Shown: one piece after another, positions 26,133 to 35,706 of the stretch
How the letters are laid out: each line of letters begins with the position of its first letter
Position numbering within the stretch: the stretch's first letter is position 1
Notes under the pieces: model-generated
Database searches by the model: none
Seen by the model: the letters and a program-made list of their open reading frames with translations, nothing else
What the model was told of the DNA's origin: nothing
Assembly (NCBI GenBank): GCA_030583925.1
Contig: CP129482.1
Location: 186,001-250,000 of the forward strand
DNA from: Anaerolineales bacterium
Lineage (GTDB): Bacteria > Chloroflexota > Anaerolineae > Anaerolineales > Villigracilaceae
Reading direction: 5' to 3'
Length of the DNA: 64,000 bases
Translations under genes and position numbers: made by a program

Positions 26133-27131
26133 CTAGATTCTGGCGTTATGACTTATGGTAATGACGACATTTCCCTTTTTCTGGCCTGTTTCGACATAGC
26201 GATGAGCCTCGGCAATTTGTTCCAACGGATAGCGTCTATCAATAACCGATTTCATCTCCCCCGCTTCAATTAGCGCTTTGAGGAACAATAAATCTTCATT
26301 CTTTTGGTTGGCTGCCCCAATGATCACTTTCTTGCTGCTTCTAATCGAAGTCCATCGCCCCCTTACCATTTGCGACAACCCAGCGTTGCCCAAGAGATAC
26401 CGACCATTTTGTTTTAACGACCTTACACTGCCTGAAAACGAACTCCTGCCCATCACATCAAAAATAACGTCATAGATCTCAGTACGTTTGGTAATATCCT
26501 CCTGGGTGTAATCAATGACATGGTCTGCCCCGATAGCGCGCAGCATATTCAATTTACCCGAACTGTCCACTCCAGTCACTTCAGCCCCAAAATACCTGGC
26601 AAGCTGTACCGCAAAAGTACCAATACTTCCACCCGCGCCAATAATCAAAACCTTTTCTCCGCGCTGGATATTTCCTTTTCTAATAAAATGCAAGGCTTCC
26701 AGCCCGCCAGTGGGAACCGCGGCGGCTTCCTCGTAGGTCATATTTGCCGGTTTCGTTGCCAGAACTCCCATTGCAGATTCTTCGGGGAGACATAGATACT
26801 CGCCATATGCTCCGAAACCCAAACCGGTGGTACCAAAAACCTGATCACCTGGTTTGAAGCGTTTTACATCTTTGCCAATTGCTTCAATTTCTCCAGCGAG
26901 CTCCTGTCCTAATATCGTTATTCGTTTAGGTTTTCTGAAACCCGCATACATTCGCATGGGAAGCCGAACAAGAATGGGCATCTTGAGGTTTCGTGTTTCA
27001 CAGTCACCTGTGGTTACTGTCGTGGCATGGATTTTTATCAGCATTTCATTGGCATTGGGAGTAGGTTTGCCTATCTCTTTGAGCTGAAGAACATCCGGCG
27101 ATCCATAGTTTGTCCACACAATGGCTTTCAT
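26133..27131 (-). CDS. NAD(P)-dependent medium-chain dehydrogenase, quinone oxidoreductase-like
   Basis: A 332-residue MDR enzyme starting [20 protein letters not shown], with the Rossmann motif [19 protein letters not shown] and the ending [17 protein letters not shown]. No catalytic or structural zinc ligands are present, so it groups with quinone oxidoreductases. It is a tandem relative of the MDR domain at 27138-28100, six bases upstream in transcription order, and of the gene at 15951. GAGGT lies nine bases before the ATG. The three paralogues suggest local duplication and divergence of substrate range. Confidence 0.9.
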   Translation of the reverse strand: MKAIVWTNYGSPDVLQLKEIGKPTPNANEMLIKIHATTVTTGDCETRNLKMPILVRLPMRMYAGFRKPKRITILGQELAGEIEAIGKDVKRFKPGDQVFGTTGLGFGAYGEYLCLPEESAMGVLATKPANMTYEEAAAVPTGGLEALHFIRKGNIQRGEKVLIIGAGGSIGTFAVQLARYFGAEVTGVDSSGKLNMLRAIGADHVIDYTQEDITKRTEIYDVIFDVMGRSSFSGSVRSLKQNGRYLLGNAGLSQMVRGRWTSIRSSKKVIIGAANQKNEDLLFLKALIEAGEMKSVIDRRYPLEQIAEAHRYVETGQKKGNVVITISHNARI

Positions 27132-27137
27132 AATAAG

Positions 27138-28385
27138 TTACCTCACGTCGATAACAACATTTCCCTTTTTATGTCCTGCTTCGACATAGCGATGAGCCTC
27201 GGCAATCTGTTCCAGCGGGTAGCTTCGATCGATCACGGCTTTTATTTTCCCTGTCTCGATCAATCCATTGAGGAAAATTAATTCCTTGATCTTTTCGTTG
27301 GATGATCTCAACCCTGTAGCCGCGATCCCTACCTTTTTGCCACCCTTCTTGGATGTCCATAACATTTGAAGCATGGCCACTGGCGATGGAACCGTTGTCA
27401 GATATATCCCATTTTCAGTGAGCGAGACTTTACAGCGTGAAAACGGACTATTGCCCACTGTGTCAAAAATGATGTCGTACGTCTCACTATTCTTCGTAAA
27501 ATCCTCCTTGGTGTAATCAATGACCTTGTCGGCGCCCAACGATCTCACCATTTCCAAATTCGCCGTGCTGCATACCCCGGTCACATCCGCCCCGAAGTAT
27601 TTGGCAAGTTGTACGGCAATGGTTCCCACCGCTCCAGAGGCTCCGTTGATCAGGACTTTTTGTCCACTCTGAATGTTTCCCTTATCTCTCAGGAAGGGTA
27701 AGGCTGTTAATGCCCCGTTAGGCAGAGCGGCAGCTTCCGCATAGGTGATATTGGCTGGTTTCATGGCAAGCGCCCCATCTTCAGGCATACAGATGTATTC
27801 GGCATAGGTACCTAATAAGCCCAGACCGGTATTTCCATACACCTGATCGCCTTTATTAAAGCGTTTTACATCTTTTCCAACGGCTTCCACTTCGCCAGCC
27901 AGATAAAACCCCAGGATGGATTTCTTGGGTTTCAAAAAACCATTGAGACCTGGGCGGGCGCGGATGCCTGGGTCCTCGACTGCGACCGTTGTTGCAACTA
28001 TTCTTATCAGTACTTCATTGTCCTTGGGGGCAGGCTTGGCTACCTCCTTTAGTTTAAGGACATCTGGCGCCCCAAATTTTGTGTACACGATTGCTTTCAT
28101 TCCGTAAGTGTTAACTTTTGTATCCATGCTATTTTCTCCTTTGGTTGAATAATATTGATTGACCGATAGCAACGTCATGCCTGCATCACGTATTTTTCTT
28201 AGCAATCCATGTAACGCAGCCTGATCGATCACAGGACCCGTCAACAGCGTATTGCCGTTCTCTTCCAGGGTAATGCTCATGCCCTCAAACCACTCTACCC
28301 ATTGATCATTCAGGTGTCCTTTGATCCGGATTTGATATATGGCTGGCTGACTTGGGTCAGTTGTCGGGTTATTTCTATTTGTCAT
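27138..28385 (-). CDS. Fusion: small IKGHL domain + medium-chain dehydrogenase
   Basis: One open frame joins a small IKGHL-family domain (about residues 15-77: [14 protein letters not shown] to MTLLSVN), a linker, and a full MDR oxidoreductase beginning at residue 96 ([20 protein letters not shown]) with Rossmann motif [20 protein letters not shown] choose ATG 28385, after CAGGAAC; an ATG 12 codons earlier has no ribosome site. The linker MDTKVNTYG equals the first codons of the DUF4386 gene at 26078, complete with its own AAAGGAG, so a second start at 28127 could release the enzyme alone. The fusion therefore looks like a product of local recombination. Enzyme role as for the paralogue at 26133. 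Confidence 0.82.
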   Translation of the reverse strand: MTNRNNPTTDPSQPAIYQIRIKGHLNDQWVEWFEGMSITLEENGNTLLTGPVIDQAALHGLLRKIRDAGMTLLSVNQYYSTKGENSMDTKVNTYGMKAIVYTKFGAPDVLKLKEVAKPAPKDNEVLIRIVATTVAVEDPGIRARPGLNGFLKPKKSILGFYLAGEVEAVGKDVKRFNKGDQVYGNTGLGLLGTYAEYICMPEDGALAMKPANITYAEAAALPNGALTALPFLRDKGNIQSGQKVLINGASGAVGTIAVQLAKYFGADVTGVCSTANLEMVRSLGADKVIDYTKEDFTKNSETYDIIFDTVGNSPFSRCKVSLTENGIYLTTVPSPVAMLQMLWTSKKGGKKVGIAATGLRSSNEKIKELIFLNGLIETGKIKAVIDRSYPLEQIAEAHRYVEAGHKKGNVVIDVR

Positions 28386-28434
28386 TCCGTGTTCCTGTTG
28401 TGGTCGGTCACTACAGCCCATACCACTTGTTCAA

Positions 28435-28486
28435 TGTAGAGTCAGTTTATCTACAAGGAGGTATTAACGGATAGACACTTAAGTGT
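28435..28486. promoter_or_regulatory. Inverted repeats upstream of the oxidoreductase run
   Basis: TGTAGA-N9-TCTACA (arms 28435-28440 and 28450-28455) and the perfect 12-base palindrome ACACTTAAGTGT (28475-28486) lie 50 to 100 bases upstream of the start codon at 28385. Either could be an operator for the minus-strand oxidoreductase genes. No cognate regulator is identifiable. Confidence 0.35.
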
Positions 28487-28617
28487 TGTTGGGGGGTGTT
28501 GTTTTTGGATGTACTGTGGCAGAGGAAGGTTTAAAACGGTGGCTTTTGAGATTTGAGACTATGAGCTAACCCCTTTAATGTGTGCTCAGTCCTTGATACC
28601 AGGCTTGCGAGCTTGGG

Positions 28618-31338
28618 TTATAACAAGCCCAGTTCGCGGGCGCGTGCTACGGCTTCGGTGCGATTTTGGACCTGTAATTTGTCAAAGATAATTCGATTAT
28701 GCCCTTTAACAGTATTCAAGGCGAGGAAAAGCCGCTTGCTGATCTGGTCATTCGAAAATCCCTGGGCGACGAGGCGCAGCACTTCCAACTCACGCTGACT
28801 TAACGCCTCGACCATGCCCGAAGCTGGCTTGCCGCTACCTGCCGGTTGGGCAAAAGCTGACAGGAGTCTGCCAAGATAAACATGTAGTTCCTGATACTGG
28901 CTGCGAGGCTGCTTATCAACCCACAACTGAAAAGCTGAAAGCAACAGCTGCATAGGTTTGCCATCATTGATAAAAGTTCGGAAGTAGCCTTCTGGCATTG
29001 CCAGGAGCAAGGATCGCTCCAGCGAAGCGAATGCCTGGGGTGTGTTGCCAGCCGTATGGTGTGCAAGAGCCGTCACGATCAGAATCTCCACCATACTGCC
29101 CATTCTGTTTTGATCTTCCGCCGCCTTCAAAAGACGTTTCAGCAAGTTCAATGCATCTTGAATAACGCGTTCCTTCCGATTGACCTCATACTCGGCTAAC
29201 AACACCCGTGCCAAGGTTGTATGTTCGAACTCGCGCAAATAGCTGAGATCATCTTTTGCGGAAATTCCTTGCTCGCGTACCCATGCCTCCGCTTTCGGTA
29301 ATTGTCCTTGCTTGATATGGATTCTTGCCTTGATGGCGTCAACAGGGCGCGTATTTGGAATGAGAGATCTGACATAATACCGTTTAGCTTCATCCAGCAA
29401 GTCGAGCGCAGAGACCAAATCTCCCTCCGACTCTTTGAACCAAGCCTGAGCAAGGTATTTTCGATAGGACCAGTCCTGCAAGGCGGACTGCTGACCCAGT
29501 TCCATGCTCTTTTGAAAGTGTTGTGCGGCAGATTCATCTTCTCGCATTTCATGGTAAAGAAGCGCCAAACCCAAATGGTGATGCGCAATGATCCGCTGCG
29601 TCTCGGTCTCATGCTCTGAAGCAAGTTGTAAGGATTGTTGGTAGGTTTTTTGCGTTTCACGAAGACGACCTTGTGCCATCAGGATATCCGCCTTTGCAGA
29701 TCCGCTGGCAATGGCAAAAATGAAATTGCCAACTTTCTGCGCGTTTTCGATCCAGTCACTCATGGACTTGCAGGCAGCCTCGAGATCACCATTTGCCCAA
29801 TATGTTGCTCCCAAAATCGCATCGGTTTGGGCGCGTATAAAATGATCGCCTTCAGGGGCAAGTTTGATCGTCAGTTTCGCATACTTCACTGCCGCTGGGA
29901 AATTACGCACCGATTGGGCATTGTACGTGCGGGCGAACGCGATCCTGGCGGGTAGGGCGCGAAATTGCTCTTCCACCACGATAACCATTTCATTCGATGG
30001 TTTTTCCAGGCAGCGCTCCGCATCCCTCAGGCGAGACTCGCTGGCATCCACTTCGCTCATATCCATATATGCCCAGGCAATCTGCGTGCAAAGTACGGGA
30101 CGAGAGCGGATCATCTCCTCCGGTAACTGCTTCACCCAACCCAGCCAGGCAGCCATCTGAAAACTTTCATTCATTCCTTGCCAGGACATTTCAGCCAATC
30201 CTGCCGCCCGACTAAAATCGCTGGCAGCGATAGCATGATTAAACGCTTCGGATGCATCGCCGTTCTTTTCATACCATTCACTGGCGCGGATATGATATCC
30301 GGCGATCTCTTCGAGCATCAGGTTTTGCCCGAGACGCTGGCGCAAAATACTTCCAAAGAGATGGTGATAACGATACCAATGTCGTTCGTTATCGAGGGCG
30401 ATAATGAAAAGGTTTGCCTGTTCGAGATATTCCAGAGTTTCCTGTCCGGGGTCAGATGCGTCGAGCAGGAGAGCATTACAAAGAGACCCGCACATTCGAT
30501 CGAGGATGGATGTGCACAGCAAAAAAGCCTGAGTACTTTCAGGTTGCCGCTGCAGGACTTCCTCAAGGAGATAGTCCAATACGAAATGGTGGGTACCCGT
30601 AAACGACTTGATAAAACTTGTAGTGTCTTGATGTCCCTGCATTGAAAGCGCCGCAAGTTGCAGCCCGGCAATCCAGCCTTCCGTTCTGGCTTCCAGCGCG
30701 GCGATATCTTCTGCTGAGAGACCCAGCCCCATTATCTGGTTGAGAAATTCTGTGGCTTCGGATGGATTAAAACGCAAGTCAGTCACGCGCAGTTCGGTCA
30801 ATTGATTGCGGGCGCGTAACCGAGGCAACGGAAGATTCGGATCTTCACGCGTGGTGATCACCAGGTGTATTTGGGGTGGAAGGTGTTCCAGTAGAAAGGT
30901 CAAAGCATTGTCAATGGCTTTGGACTCAATCATGTGATAGTCGTCAAGTATAAGGATGGAACTGTCCATGCTGGTGGAAATTTCATTGATTAGGGCTGCT
31001 AAAATCGATTCGGTGGGTGGTGGCTGCGAGGATTGGAGCAATGGTAATACTGCTGTTCCAATCCTCGAATCAATAGTTTGTAAAGCAGCAATGAGGTACA
31101 GCTGAAAGCGTATGGGATCGTTATCCCCTTCACCTAATGACAACCAGGCGACTGGTCGCTCGCAGCTGGCGATCCATTCGCTGACTAATGTAGTTTTTCC
31201 AAATCCGGCTGGTGCAGAGATAAGGGTCAGTTTGCGATCCAAGCCCTTGTTCAGTTGCTCGATCAGGCGAGAGCGCGGGACAATTTTTTGTCGAGGCGGG
31301 GGAATAAAAAGCTTGGTGGCTAATATTGGCGAGCGCAT
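28618..31338 (-). CDS. LuxR family transcriptional regulator, MalT-like (STAND ATPase)
   Basis: A 906-residue MalT-type protein: Walker A APAGFGKTT (residues 42-50), Walker B-like ILILDDYHM, YRYHHLFGSILR in the winged-helix part, TPR-like repeats through the middle, and a C-terminal LuxR domain beginning LSQRELEVLRLVAQGFSNDQ. It is closest to the paralogue at 11007. It has no ribosome site; TATAAT lies five bases before its ATG, so the mRNA is probably leaderless. The second comM fragment lies 127 bases upstream in the opposite direction. The downstream minus-strand oxidoreductase genes are candidate targets. Confidence 0.9.
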   Translation of the reverse strand: MRSPILATKLFIPPPRQKIVPRSRLIEQLNKGLDRKLTLISAPAGFGKTTLVSEWIASCERPVAWLSLGEGDNDPIRFQLYLIAALQTIDSRIGTAVLPLLQSSQPPPTESILAALINEISTSMDSSILILDDYHMIESKAIDNALTFLLEHLPPQIHLVITTREDPNLPLPRLRARNQLTELRVTDLRFNPSEATEFLNQIMGLGLSAEDIAALEARTEGWIAGLQLAALSMQGHQDTTSFIKSFTGTHHFVLDYLLEEVLQRQPESTQAFLLCTSILDRMCGSLCNALLLDASDPGQETLEYLEQANLFIIALDNERHWYRYHHLFGSILRQRLGQNLMLEEIAGYHIRASEWYEKNGDASEAFNHAIAASDFSRAAGLAEMSWQGMNESFQMAAWLGWVKQLPEEMIRSRPVLCTQIAWAYMDMSEVDASESRLRDAERCLEKPSNEMVIVVEEQFRALPARIAFARTYNAQSVRNFPAAVKYAKLTIKLAPEGDHFIRAQTDAILGATYWANGDLEAACKSMSDWIENAQKVGNFIFAIASGSAKADILMAQGRLRETQKTYQQSLQLASEHETETQRIIAHHHLGLALLYHEMREDESAAQHFQKSMELGQQSALQDWSYRKYLAQAWFKESEGDLVSALDLLDEAKRYYVRSLIPNTRPVDAIKARIHIKQGQLPKAEAWVREQGISAKDDLSYLREFEHTTLARVLLAEYEVNRKERVIQDALNLLKRLLKAAEDQNRMGSMVEILIVTALAHHTAGNTPQAFASLERSLLLAMPEGYFRTFINDGKPMQLLLSAFQLWVDKQPRSQYQELHVYLGRLLSAFAQPAGSGKPASGMVEALSQRELEVLRLVAQGFSNDQISKRLFLALNTVKGHNRIIFDKLQVQNRTEAVARARELGLL

Positions 31339-31343
31339 GATTC

Positions 31344-31349
31344 ATTATA
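31344..31349 (-). promoter_or_regulatory. -10 box for leaderless regulator transcript
   Basis: On the minus strand TATAAT (31349 to 31344) is followed by GAATC and the ATG at 31338. CTGCCA 18 bases further upstream is a partial -35 match (four of six). The spacing implies a transcript that begins at the start codon, as for the paralogue at 11007. Confidence 0.6.
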
Positions 31350-31465
31350 AGACTAACGTCTAAAAATTGGCAGTTTCCAAGACTATCGAAATCGTTCTTT
31401 TATGCTGGGTGATAAAGAGTAATGAAATGTGCTCTCATAATCAGCCATTTGCCAAGCAAAACCTG

Positions 31466-31966
31466 TTCAATTGTGTACACCCCTGCCCCTGCGGCTGGTA
31501 TCTCGATTCACAAAAAGCCTGTACGTGTGCGCCCGCTGTCGTTACCAAATATCAGAAACGCATCTCCGGTCCGATGTTGGATCGCATTGACATCCATATC
31601 GAAGTCCCGCGTGTGGATTATGAAAAGTTAAGCGGAGATCGCCTGGGCGAGACGAGCGAAACAATCCGTAAGCGTGTGCAAGCCGCGCGAAATATTCAAC
31701 TTGCTCGTTTTGCGAAACTTGGATCATCAAACATCGTGGCAAATGCCGACATGCGCGTAGGGGAGATTCGTCAGTTCTGCAAATTGCAGGATGAAGGTCA
31801 GAGCCTGATGCGCGCGGCGATGAGCCAGATGAATTTATCGGCGCGGGCGTATCATCGCATCCTCAAACTGGCGCGCACCATCGCCGATCTAGCGGGGAGC
31901 GAGGAGATTCAATCCGCGCATTTGGCAGAGGCGCTGCAATACCGTCCGAAGTTGATGATGAGGTGA
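31466..31966 (+). pseudogene. comM/yifB 3' fragment, copy 2
   Basis: A 167-codon in-frame stretch of the ComM/YifB C-terminal region, starting at the same point as copy 1 (TTCAATTGTGTACACC, then PCPCG) and running to TGA 31964-31966. It contains KYQKRISGPMLDRIDIHIEV and the C-terminal helical domain ending EALQYRPKLMMR. The ATPase core with Walker A and B is absent. The frame is open upstream to 31367, but that extension has no likeness to ComM. From 31673 to 31959 it is almost identical to copy 3 (I count two differences in 287 bases), while the first 200 bases differ much more, so the copies are mosaic. Confidence 0.85.
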
Positions 31967-32321
31967 AACATGAAGAAATAAGTAAATATGAATACAAATA
32001 TCTTTCGGGAGGCTCATGGTGACGCGTTGACTTGAATGTGACGGCCCCTGATATTGACACCTTACAAGTCAAAGCAAAATTTGTCTGTTGACAGAACTTG
32101 TTCGATGTCCAATTTTTCTATCCATGCGAAAATTGAGTTTCAATGACCCATGCATTATCGGCAATTGATTACCGCTTGTCGGTCGTATTCTACAAAACAT
32201 ACTGGGCGAGTAAAATTGTCGGCAATTATTGTTTCGGCAAAAGGAAAAGATCCGTGCACAATGAGCGAAGGATAGTTTGACCGCAAAACTTGTTGATGCT
32301 ATAGGTTCTTTACTTCAAAGG
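31967..32321. other. Intergenic stretch without recognised gene
   Basis: About 355 bases between comM copy 2 and the converging membrane-protein gene. A 45-codon plus-strand frame from 32143 has no recognisable motif or ribosome site. TCGGCAATT occurs twice (about 32158 and 32218). I see no RNA gene, terminator or promoter that I can support. Confidence 0.5.
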
Positions 32322-32765
32322 TTAAAGATAGACGGGAGGAACCTTTTTTCTAAAATGCAGGACAATTAACCAACTGGTTATAAAATTCAATGCACCAATC
32401 ACAGCAGGTAGGATCAAAATTGTCTGGTTAGGGAAGGCGCTTGTAAATCTGGATATGGGAGTGAAAAATATTGCCAGGGATATAAAAATGATGGCAACTA
32501 TCAAAGTCGGGATCGGCAAACTAATCTTGAGTCTCACGGGGATGATAAAGGTGAACAGCGCTACGGTTCCAGACATCCAAAAGCCCAGCACCCAAATCAT
32601 GTGAGTGAAACGGACCAGCGGGTCTGTCCTCCAAACTGCAAAATAGATGCTGATAATGACCACAACCACGAGGATTGGCAGGGCAAGCAATATGCCTGCC
32701 CCGCGCTTGAATTTTTGCAGGCGGATATTCTCAGAATCGGTCCAATTATTTCTCGGCGGGTTCAC
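32322..32765 (-). CDS. Hypothetical four-helix membrane protein
   Basis: A 147-residue protein from GTG 32765, with GAGG a few bases upstream and a 20-base overlap with the end of the CPBP gene, so translation is probably coupled. Four transmembrane segments follow a polar N-terminus (NPPRNNWTDSENIRLQKFKR). I do not recognise the family. Its position directly after a CPBP protease resembles other cases in this window where CPBP genes are paired with small membrane proteins. Confidence 0.65.
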   Translation of the reverse strand: MNPPRNNWTDSENIRLQKFKRGAGILLALPILVVVVIISIYFAVWRTDPLVRFTHMIWVLGFWMSGTVALFTFIIPVRLKISLPIPTLIVAIIFISLAIFFTPISRFTSAFPNQTILILPAVIGALNFITSWLIVLHFRKKVPPVYL

Positions 32766-33501
32766 TCCAGCCTCGCAGGATATAGATGCCGTAGAGCATT
32801 AGCAGTGTGACCTGAACTACATCCAGCGGGATGACGGGGAAGTTGGTGTATTTCAGAGCCATGTCGTGCAAGCCGTGCAGGATGACGGGGAACCAAATGG
32901 TGTTGGTACGCAGGCGGATGGCGCTGAGTCCAATGCCGTGAACAAAGGCGCCGATCATTTGGGCAAATACGATGAACGGATTTCGATACAACAAATTGCC
33001 AATGTGCATCAAGCCGAAGAGCAGGGAGGAAATGACTACACTGCGAGTCGTGCCTGTGGGTTTGAGTACATGCAGGACGATGCCGCGCATGAGACCTTCC
33101 TCCATGAAGCCCGTCAGTGCATAGCCGATTATAAAGTAAACGAATGAGTTGGCGTCGTTCGCTTTGATGCCTTTGAGAAAGGGTAACCCCAATACGACGA
33201 GGAACGGAATGACGACCAACCGTAAATCACGCCACTCAACCGGCGGGTTGAATCCGACTGCTTTCCACCATCCCAGCGCAGACAGGGCTAGCGCAACGAG
33301 CGCAGACATGCCGATCAAAGCAATAAAGTCGGGTTGGTATTGCGGGAAGAGCGCTTTGGCGGCGAGGCCAAACAGAGTTGAAACTGACAGATAGATAAGA
33401 AAGATAATAGTCGCCGAAAGCGCTGGGCGTTGTTTGAAAAATGACAACACTGCGGCGCGCGTTCCACGGCTGGACGACTGAACGGGTATTTGGGTTTGCA
33501 T
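32746..33501 (-). CDS. CPBP family intramembrane metalloprotease
   Basis: The product has 251 residues from ATG 33501, preceded by TTGGAGG; earlier in-frame ATGs lack a ribosome site. The CPBP motifs are FMEEGLMRG (E134, E135, R139), FGLMHIGNL (H166) and ILHGLHD. About seven transmembrane helices. Its promoter has a TACAAT -10 box (33542-33547, minus strand) and, 27 bases upstream of that, a 36-bp element shared with the promoter of the NarL-type response regulator. It is therefore a predicted target of the two-component system encoded next door. Confidence 0.9.
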   Translation of the reverse strand: MQTQIPVQSSSRGTRAAVLSFFKQRPALSATIIFLIYLSVSTLFGLAAKALFPQYQPDFIALIGMSALVALALSALGWWKAVGFNPPVEWRDLRLVVIPFLVVLGLPFLKGIKANDANSFVYFIIGYALTGFMEEGLMRGIVLHVLKPTGTTRSVVISSLLFGLMHIGNLLYRNPFIVFAQMIGAFVHGIGLSAIRLRTNTIWFPVILHGLHDMALKYTNFPVIPLDVVQVTLLMLYGIYILRGWSEPAEK

Positions 33502-33541
33502 GGATGCCTCCAATAGAATAAGGGTTTGAAATCTTGAAGGC

Positions 33542-33610
33542 ATTGTAGCCAGCAATATTCTTTTTATCTTCGGTCTTAAGGCGGAGATGACTGACCCACC
33601 TTTGCCCGAT
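33542..33610 (-). promoter_or_regulatory. Response-regulator box plus -10 of the CPBP gene
   Basis: Minus-strand -10 TACAAT (33547 to 33542) lies about 40 bases before the CPBP start. Exactly 27 bases upstream of it begins a 36-bp element (33575-33610) that matches 36463-36498 at 29 of 36 positions; conserved blocks on the plus strand are CTTAAG, CGGAGATG, TGACC, CCTTT and CCGAT. No -35 hexamer is present. The arrangement suggests an activator-dependent promoter. Confidence 0.7.
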
Positions 33611-33639
33611 AAAAAGACGCTTCCGAATTGGAGCGTCTT
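33611..33639 (-). terminator. Rho-independent terminator of the histidine kinase gene
   Basis: On the minus strand AAGACGCTCC pairs with GGAAGCGTCTT (arms 33632-33639 and 33614-33621) and is followed by TTTTTATC. It lies eight bases beyond the stop codon of the kinase gene, so it closes the regulator-kinase transcript. Confidence 0.8.
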
Positions 33640-33646
33640 CTATCTG

Positions 33647-35698
33647 TCACTTTGGAATAGTGACGGTTATCGTCGTCCCTTCGCCAGGTTGGCTTTGGAT
33701 ATGGAATTCCCCGCCAATCTGCGCGGCGCGTTCAGGCATGGACTTCAATCCTAGATGTCCGGGGTATTTATGCATAATGTCGAAGCCTTTGCCGTTGTCG
33801 CGGATCTCGAGAACTAGGTGGTCATTCTGTTCCTTCAGCGTCAAATCTATTTTTGTGGCGTGAGCATGTTTGATTGTGTTTTGCATTGCTTCCTGCGCGA
33901 TGCGATACAGCGCTTCTTTGGCGTCCAGTGGGATATTTGGTTCTTTGCCAAAATCTGTCGTTACAGTAATTTTGTGCCGCGCGCGTACAGCGTTCGATTG
34001 CTTCGTCAGCGCGGCAACCAGCCCTTCGTTCTGGAGCGACTCGGGCCGCAGTTCGAAGATCAGCGCCCGCATTTCGGAGAGTCCTGCTTCGGCGAGTGAG
34101 AGGATGTAATCGAGCGGCTCTGACAATTTGGCAGGATCACGCTCGAGTTGAGCCTGAGCCGTGCGCGCGCCGAGCGCGATCCCATACAGGGCTTGCGAAA
34201 CCGAGTCGTGTAGTTCGCGCGCCAGCCTTTGACGCTCCTCCAATGCCGCCACCTTCAATTGCGCCTCTTTGAATTGTAACTCGGCGCTGGTCTGTGTGAG
34301 TTCATGGGTGCGATGTTTTAGTTCGTTGGTCATTTGGTTGAATGACTCAGCAAGTTCTCCAAGTTCGTCATTGGCAAGAACAGGTACTGATACGTCGAGA
34401 TTGCCTGCCGTGATGGAGCGTACGCCGCGCAGCATCTGCATGATCGGTCTGGTGATGAACCGTAAACTCAGGAGGATGCTGAAGAAACCTGCCGTGAGCA
34501 AAAAGATACTCATCACCAGCAAGGTGTCGCGCACGGTGGCGGAACCGTTCTGTTGAATGGCGTTGGAAACCTCTTGTGATTTGGCGGTGACATCGTTCAA
34601 TGGCACAATGATAGACAAGCTCCAATTCAAATTGGGAAGCGGCGCATAGATAATGAACGCGGGTTGACCGTTCAGGACGGTATTCAGTGTTCCGCTTTGG
34701 GAGAGGATGTCTGGCGTCATCGCCTTTGCCAATTCGGGGTTGATATCTTTCAAGTTTAGCGTCAATAAACCGTTCGGCGAAGTTTCCTGTGGGGTTAAAT
34801 CACGGCTGGCAAGGCGTTTTGCATCCTCTTGCGAGATGGCGATCAATCTGCCTTGGGTATCCATCAAAAATACGAAGCTGCCATCCGTTGGTTTGACGGT
34901 ATTCAAACGTTCAACGAGACGAGAAAGCGAAATATCGATGCCAATGAAACCCTGAAACGCGTCGCCATAATAAATCGGCGTGTCGGCGCTGACCAAAAGT
35001 CCCTGCCCGGCATCGTCAATATATGGCGGCATCCAGACAGTCTTTCGTTCGGGATTATTGTTCGGCGCAACGGGCAGATCTTCGATGCGGATGGATTGCG
35101 CCGCCTGTGCCGCGCCGTTTTCGATCTCCAGCTCAGGAAGATTCCGCACAGGATAATAACGGAAAGTAAGTTGTGGACCTTGAAAGTAAATCCCTACTCC
35201 TGTTTCCGCCTGCGATAACAACGATGGAAATAACTCCTCCAAAATGGCTGAGTCATGCAGGCTTTGATCTGTTGTTGCATCGGGAGTAATACTGCCGATA
35301 TGCAGAATCTCAGTGGCGCGGTTGGGGTTCGCGTCGTAATAAAGTAATCCATCCGGACTGAGCGTTAATTGGGAGGATTCGTACACCACGTCCTTTGTGT
35401 TTGACCAGTCGATGTTTTTTCCTGTCGCATGAATCTTCTCCATGAAGTCGGCGGCAATAACGGTCATGCGCGCCGCGCGCTGTAATTCGTGGTCGTACAA
35501 CTGAGCCTGCTGTTGCGCCAGTTGCATCAATGTCAACTGGCTTTGCGATTGCAGGCTGTCCGCGCTGAGTTGTACAGCGGATTGTTCCGCCTGGTCGAAT
35601 CCGCGTTTGACGATGAAGCTGGTCACTGCCGCCACCAGCAACAGAAACACGAACAATCCCGCGACGATCTTTGTGCTGATATTGCTAAATTTGAACAT
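33647..35698 (-). CDS. Sensor histidine kinase, NarL-partner type (HisKA_3)
   Basis: A 683-residue membrane kinase. The first helix (IVAGLFVFLLLVAAVTSFI) and a second (MSIFLLTAGFFSILLSLRF, about residue 400) bracket an extracellular Cache-like sensor of about 360 residues with YYGDAFQGFIGIDISLSRLV. HAMP follows (RGVRSITAGNLDVSVPV), then the HisKA_3 dimerisation helix with the phospho-acceptor in RLARELHDSVSQ, and the HATPase domain with DNGKGFD and GLKSMPERA. The partner regulator gene lies eight bases upstream in the same operon. It probably senses a small extracellular molecule; the ligand is unknown. A terminator follows the stop. Confidence 0.92.
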   Translation of the reverse strand: MFKFSNISTKIVAGLFVFLLLVAAVTSFIVKRGFDQAEQSAVQLSADSLQSQSQLTLMQLAQQQAQLYDHELQRAARMTVIAADFMEKIHATGKNIDWSNTKDVVYESSQLTLSPDGLLYYDANPNRATEILHIGSITPDATTDQSLHDSAILEELFPSLLSQAETGVGIYFQGPQLTFRYYPVRNLPELEIENGAAQAAQSIRIEDLPVAPNNNPERKTVWMPPYIDDAGQGLLVSADTPIYYGDAFQGFIGIDISLSRLVERLNTVKPTDGSFVFLMDTQGRLIAISQEDAKRLASRDLTPQETSPNGLLTLNLKDINPELAKAMTPDILSQSGTLNTVLNGQPAFIIYAPLPNLNWSLSIIVPLNDVTAKSQEVSNAIQQNGSATVRDTLLVMSIFLLTAGFFSILLSLRFITRPIMQMLRGVRSITAGNLDVSVPVLANDELGELAESFNQMTNELKHRTHELTQTSAELQFKEAQLKVAALEERQRLARELHDSVSQALYGIALGARTAQAQLERDPAKLSEPLDYILSLAEAGLSEMRALIFELRPESLQNEGLVAALTKQSNAVRARHKITVTTDFGKEPNIPLDAKEALYRIAQEAMQNTIKHAHATKIDLTLKEQNDHLVLEIRDNGKGFDIMHKYPGHLGLKSMPERAAQIGGEFHIQSQPGEGTTITVTIPK

Positions 35699-35706
35699 AC
35701 TGTTTC

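Noticed and set aside
32143..32280. 45-codon plus-strand frame in the gap after comM copy 2
   Set aside because: No motif, no ribosome site and no operon context; kept only as part of the described gene-free stretch.
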